In this document: positions 62,453-64,000 of the stretch, piece after piece
How positions within the stretch are numbered: the first letter of the stretch is position 1
Layout: every line of letters begins with the position of its first letter
Assembly (NCBI GenBank): GCA_036874045.1
Contig: CM072338.1
Location: 19,800,501 to 19,864,500, forward strand
DNA from: Cymodocea nodosa
Taxonomy: Eukaryota; Streptophyta; Magnoliopsida; Alismatales; Cymodoceaceae
Direction: 5' to 3'
Length of the DNA stretch: 64,000 nt
The notes under the pieces: generated by a model
Told to the model about the DNA's origin: nothing
Seen by the model: only the letters and a program-made list of their open reading frames with translations
The model's database searches: none
Translations under genes and position numbers: made by a program

Positions 62453-63425
62453 TTGTTTGTGCACTTAGAATTTGAATTCCACAGAATTTGAATTCTATAG
62501 AATTTGATGTAAAGAATTCAAAATCTAGGTGTTTGTGTACGTTCAGGAATTTGACAGAAATTAAAATTTAGGTATTTATGTACATGACATAATTGAAGGA
62601 AATTGAACAGAATTGATTTTTAATAAAGTTAAGTAATGAATTAAAGTAATTAGTGAAAATGTAATTAATCAAAAAATGAATTACTTGCATTAATAAATGA
62701 ACATATTATTAAATTAAATATTTATATATCATTTATCAATTAATTAAGTATATCATTATATAAAATAAATCAAAAATTACATAAATTAATAACTTTTTAG
62801 TTATAATACATATTTAAAACAACAAAAGGTTAATTATAAATTATATATTCCTCGTAATGTAATAATAAATAACTTTTTTAAAAATATAATTATTATGAAG
62901 TGAATAAATGAAAGTAAATAATAAATAATTATTGAAATACTTTGATTATAAAAAAATATAATTCTAAACATTCTATTAGCCATAAATGACTTTTAAGATT
63001 TTATTTGTGTTAGCCATAGAAAGTTAGGAAAATTATATAGTTTTTGAAATTTTGATATTATATATTAAATAATAAAATAAATAATAATAATAATTAAATA
63101 ATTTTTTATGATTTTAATATTATAAAATTAAATAATAATAATAAAAAATAAGTAATACTTTATTTTTAATAAAAATAAATATTAAAATAAAATTAATTAA
63201 ATAAAAAATTTAACAATATATACTTCAACAAGCGAGAGCAAACGTCGAGCGATATTTTAGAAAATGAATTCTGACATTTTAATTTGAAAATTCATTTTCT
63301 TAACCTTTACACATGATTGAAATTCAAATTCTCAGAAAATTTAAATTCTAAAATGCACAAACATCTCATAACTCAAAATCTGACAGAAAAAATTTTCAAT
63401 TCCATCAGATTACAAGTACACAAAC
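62453..63425. mobile_element. MITE-like element with long subterminal inverted repeats
   Basis: The left end carries GTTTGTGCACTTAGAATTTG and a second GTTTGTGTACGTTCAGGAAT. Reading the opposite strand from the right end gives GTTTGTGTACTTGTAATC and then GTTTGTGCATTTTAGAATTT. Both ends are rich in GAATTTGAATT. The interior of about 700 bases is almost pure A/T and non-coding. This fits a non-autonomous DNA transposon. Target-site duplications were not resolved. Confidence 0.5.
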
Positions 63426-63540
63426 CCCCCCACCCCCCTCCCTTAATGTGCAAAATTGACTACAGTATTCGTATTACCTATCATCTATTCGAAATGTCTG
63501 TCTTATTTCTTGGGACAGATCATACTTTTTATGGTAGTTA

Positions 63541-63786
63541 AGCCAAGAACTGCCTTACATTCTTATCTGGACCACACATCAAACGAAGGAATCCATGGAC
63601 AATTGCAGCCATGGATATAAAAATTGATTATTAGGATCGTAGCACTGTTTTTTTTTTTACGATACAGTTAATTTAACTAATAAAGGAGTATCTGCCAACT
63701 ACCTTGATAAACAGGATTGCGGCACTGTCACCGGCAAGAACCGAAGGAAGCACTGAGGGCCAGAGAATAAGAAAACGTCCCAGTCT
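63541..63786 (-). CDS. Possible 3' exons of an unrecognised gene at the window edge
   Basis: On the minus strand an open stretch (about 63786-63706) reads RLGRFLILWPSVLPS and then VLAGDSAAILFIK, followed directly by a GTAGTT donor. A short open stretch ending in a stop at about 63541 reads MAAIVHGFLRLM and then CGPDKNVRQFLA. The first looks like a hydrophobic membrane exon. I could not find a splice join keeping both in frame, and I do not recognise the family. It may be the tail of a gene entering from the right, or chance. Confidence 0.25.
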
Positions 63787-64000
63787 ATTAATGCCACAAT
63801 ATTAAATGAAGAAAATTAGACTTTTATAATGCACAAAGACGCTCTCCACAGCTAGATATCACAAACAGATCCAATTGTTGGAAATACAGCACACCTCCGA
63901 GGAAGGAAATATTGGGAAATATTTGTGATAATTTGTTAACAACGAAGGCTTTTTTGACCGGTGGCAGACAAAGGCATATATGATAATGATTAAAGAATAC

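Noticed and set aside
1-64000. CRISPR arrays, prophage, biosynthetic operon or toxin system
   Set aside because: Gene structure is entirely plant nuclear with introns, and no regularly spaced repeats or clustered pathway genes were seen. No tRNA or rRNA gene was recognised either, though I could not run a covariance search.

Overview
This is eukaryotic nuclear DNA from a flowering plant. Every recognisable gene is plant-type and split by GT-AG introns. Several first exons are strikingly GC-rich (GLDH, P5CR, the GH17 gene, the SDR gene) inside AT-rich introns and spacers. That 5'-high GC gradient suggests a monocot; the species cannot be named from sequence alone. I reconstructed exons by hand from splice-site phase and family conservation, with no alignment or transcript evidence.

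Layout from left to right: HOS1 (+, about 1-8.4 kb), an E3 ligase/nucleoporin-associated regulator; ERV1 (-, 10.0-18.1 kb), a mitochondrial sulfhydryl oxidase whose second intron carries a decayed Ty3/gypsy element; P5CR (+, 19.6-23.4 kb), the last step of proline synthesis; GLDH (+, 24.5-30.5 kb), the last step of vitamin C synthesis; MUS81 (+, 31.4-40.8 kb), a structure-specific endonuclease; a plastid-type Rossmann/SDR protein (-, 41.6-45.0 kb); a GH17 glucanase-like gene that has lost both catalytic glutamates (-, 45.5-47.0 kb); and a plastid-type, C-terminally membrane-anchored protein with very long introns (-, 47.9-61.1 kb). From 61.1 kb to the end is AT-rich spacer with a MITE-like inverted repeat and a possible exon of a further gene at the edge.

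The genes are ordinary single plant genes, not an operon or a co-ordinated system. ERV1 and GLDH both deliver electrons to mitochondrial cytochrome c, but I regard their proximity as chance. I see no CRISPR array, prophage, biosynthetic cluster or other accessory system.

The points most worth a second look are: (1) three introns of HOS1 with U12-type (minor spliceosome) 5' splice sites and branch sites; (2) an intact GH17 reading frame lacking both catalytic acids; (3) a nested, internally deleted retroelement inside an ERV1 intron; (4) a U2 snRNA 5'-end fragment in a HOS1 intron; (5) a GC-AG intron and a duplicated DPVK...YKK motif in the long plastid gene. Repeats and old LINE fragments fill most large introns.
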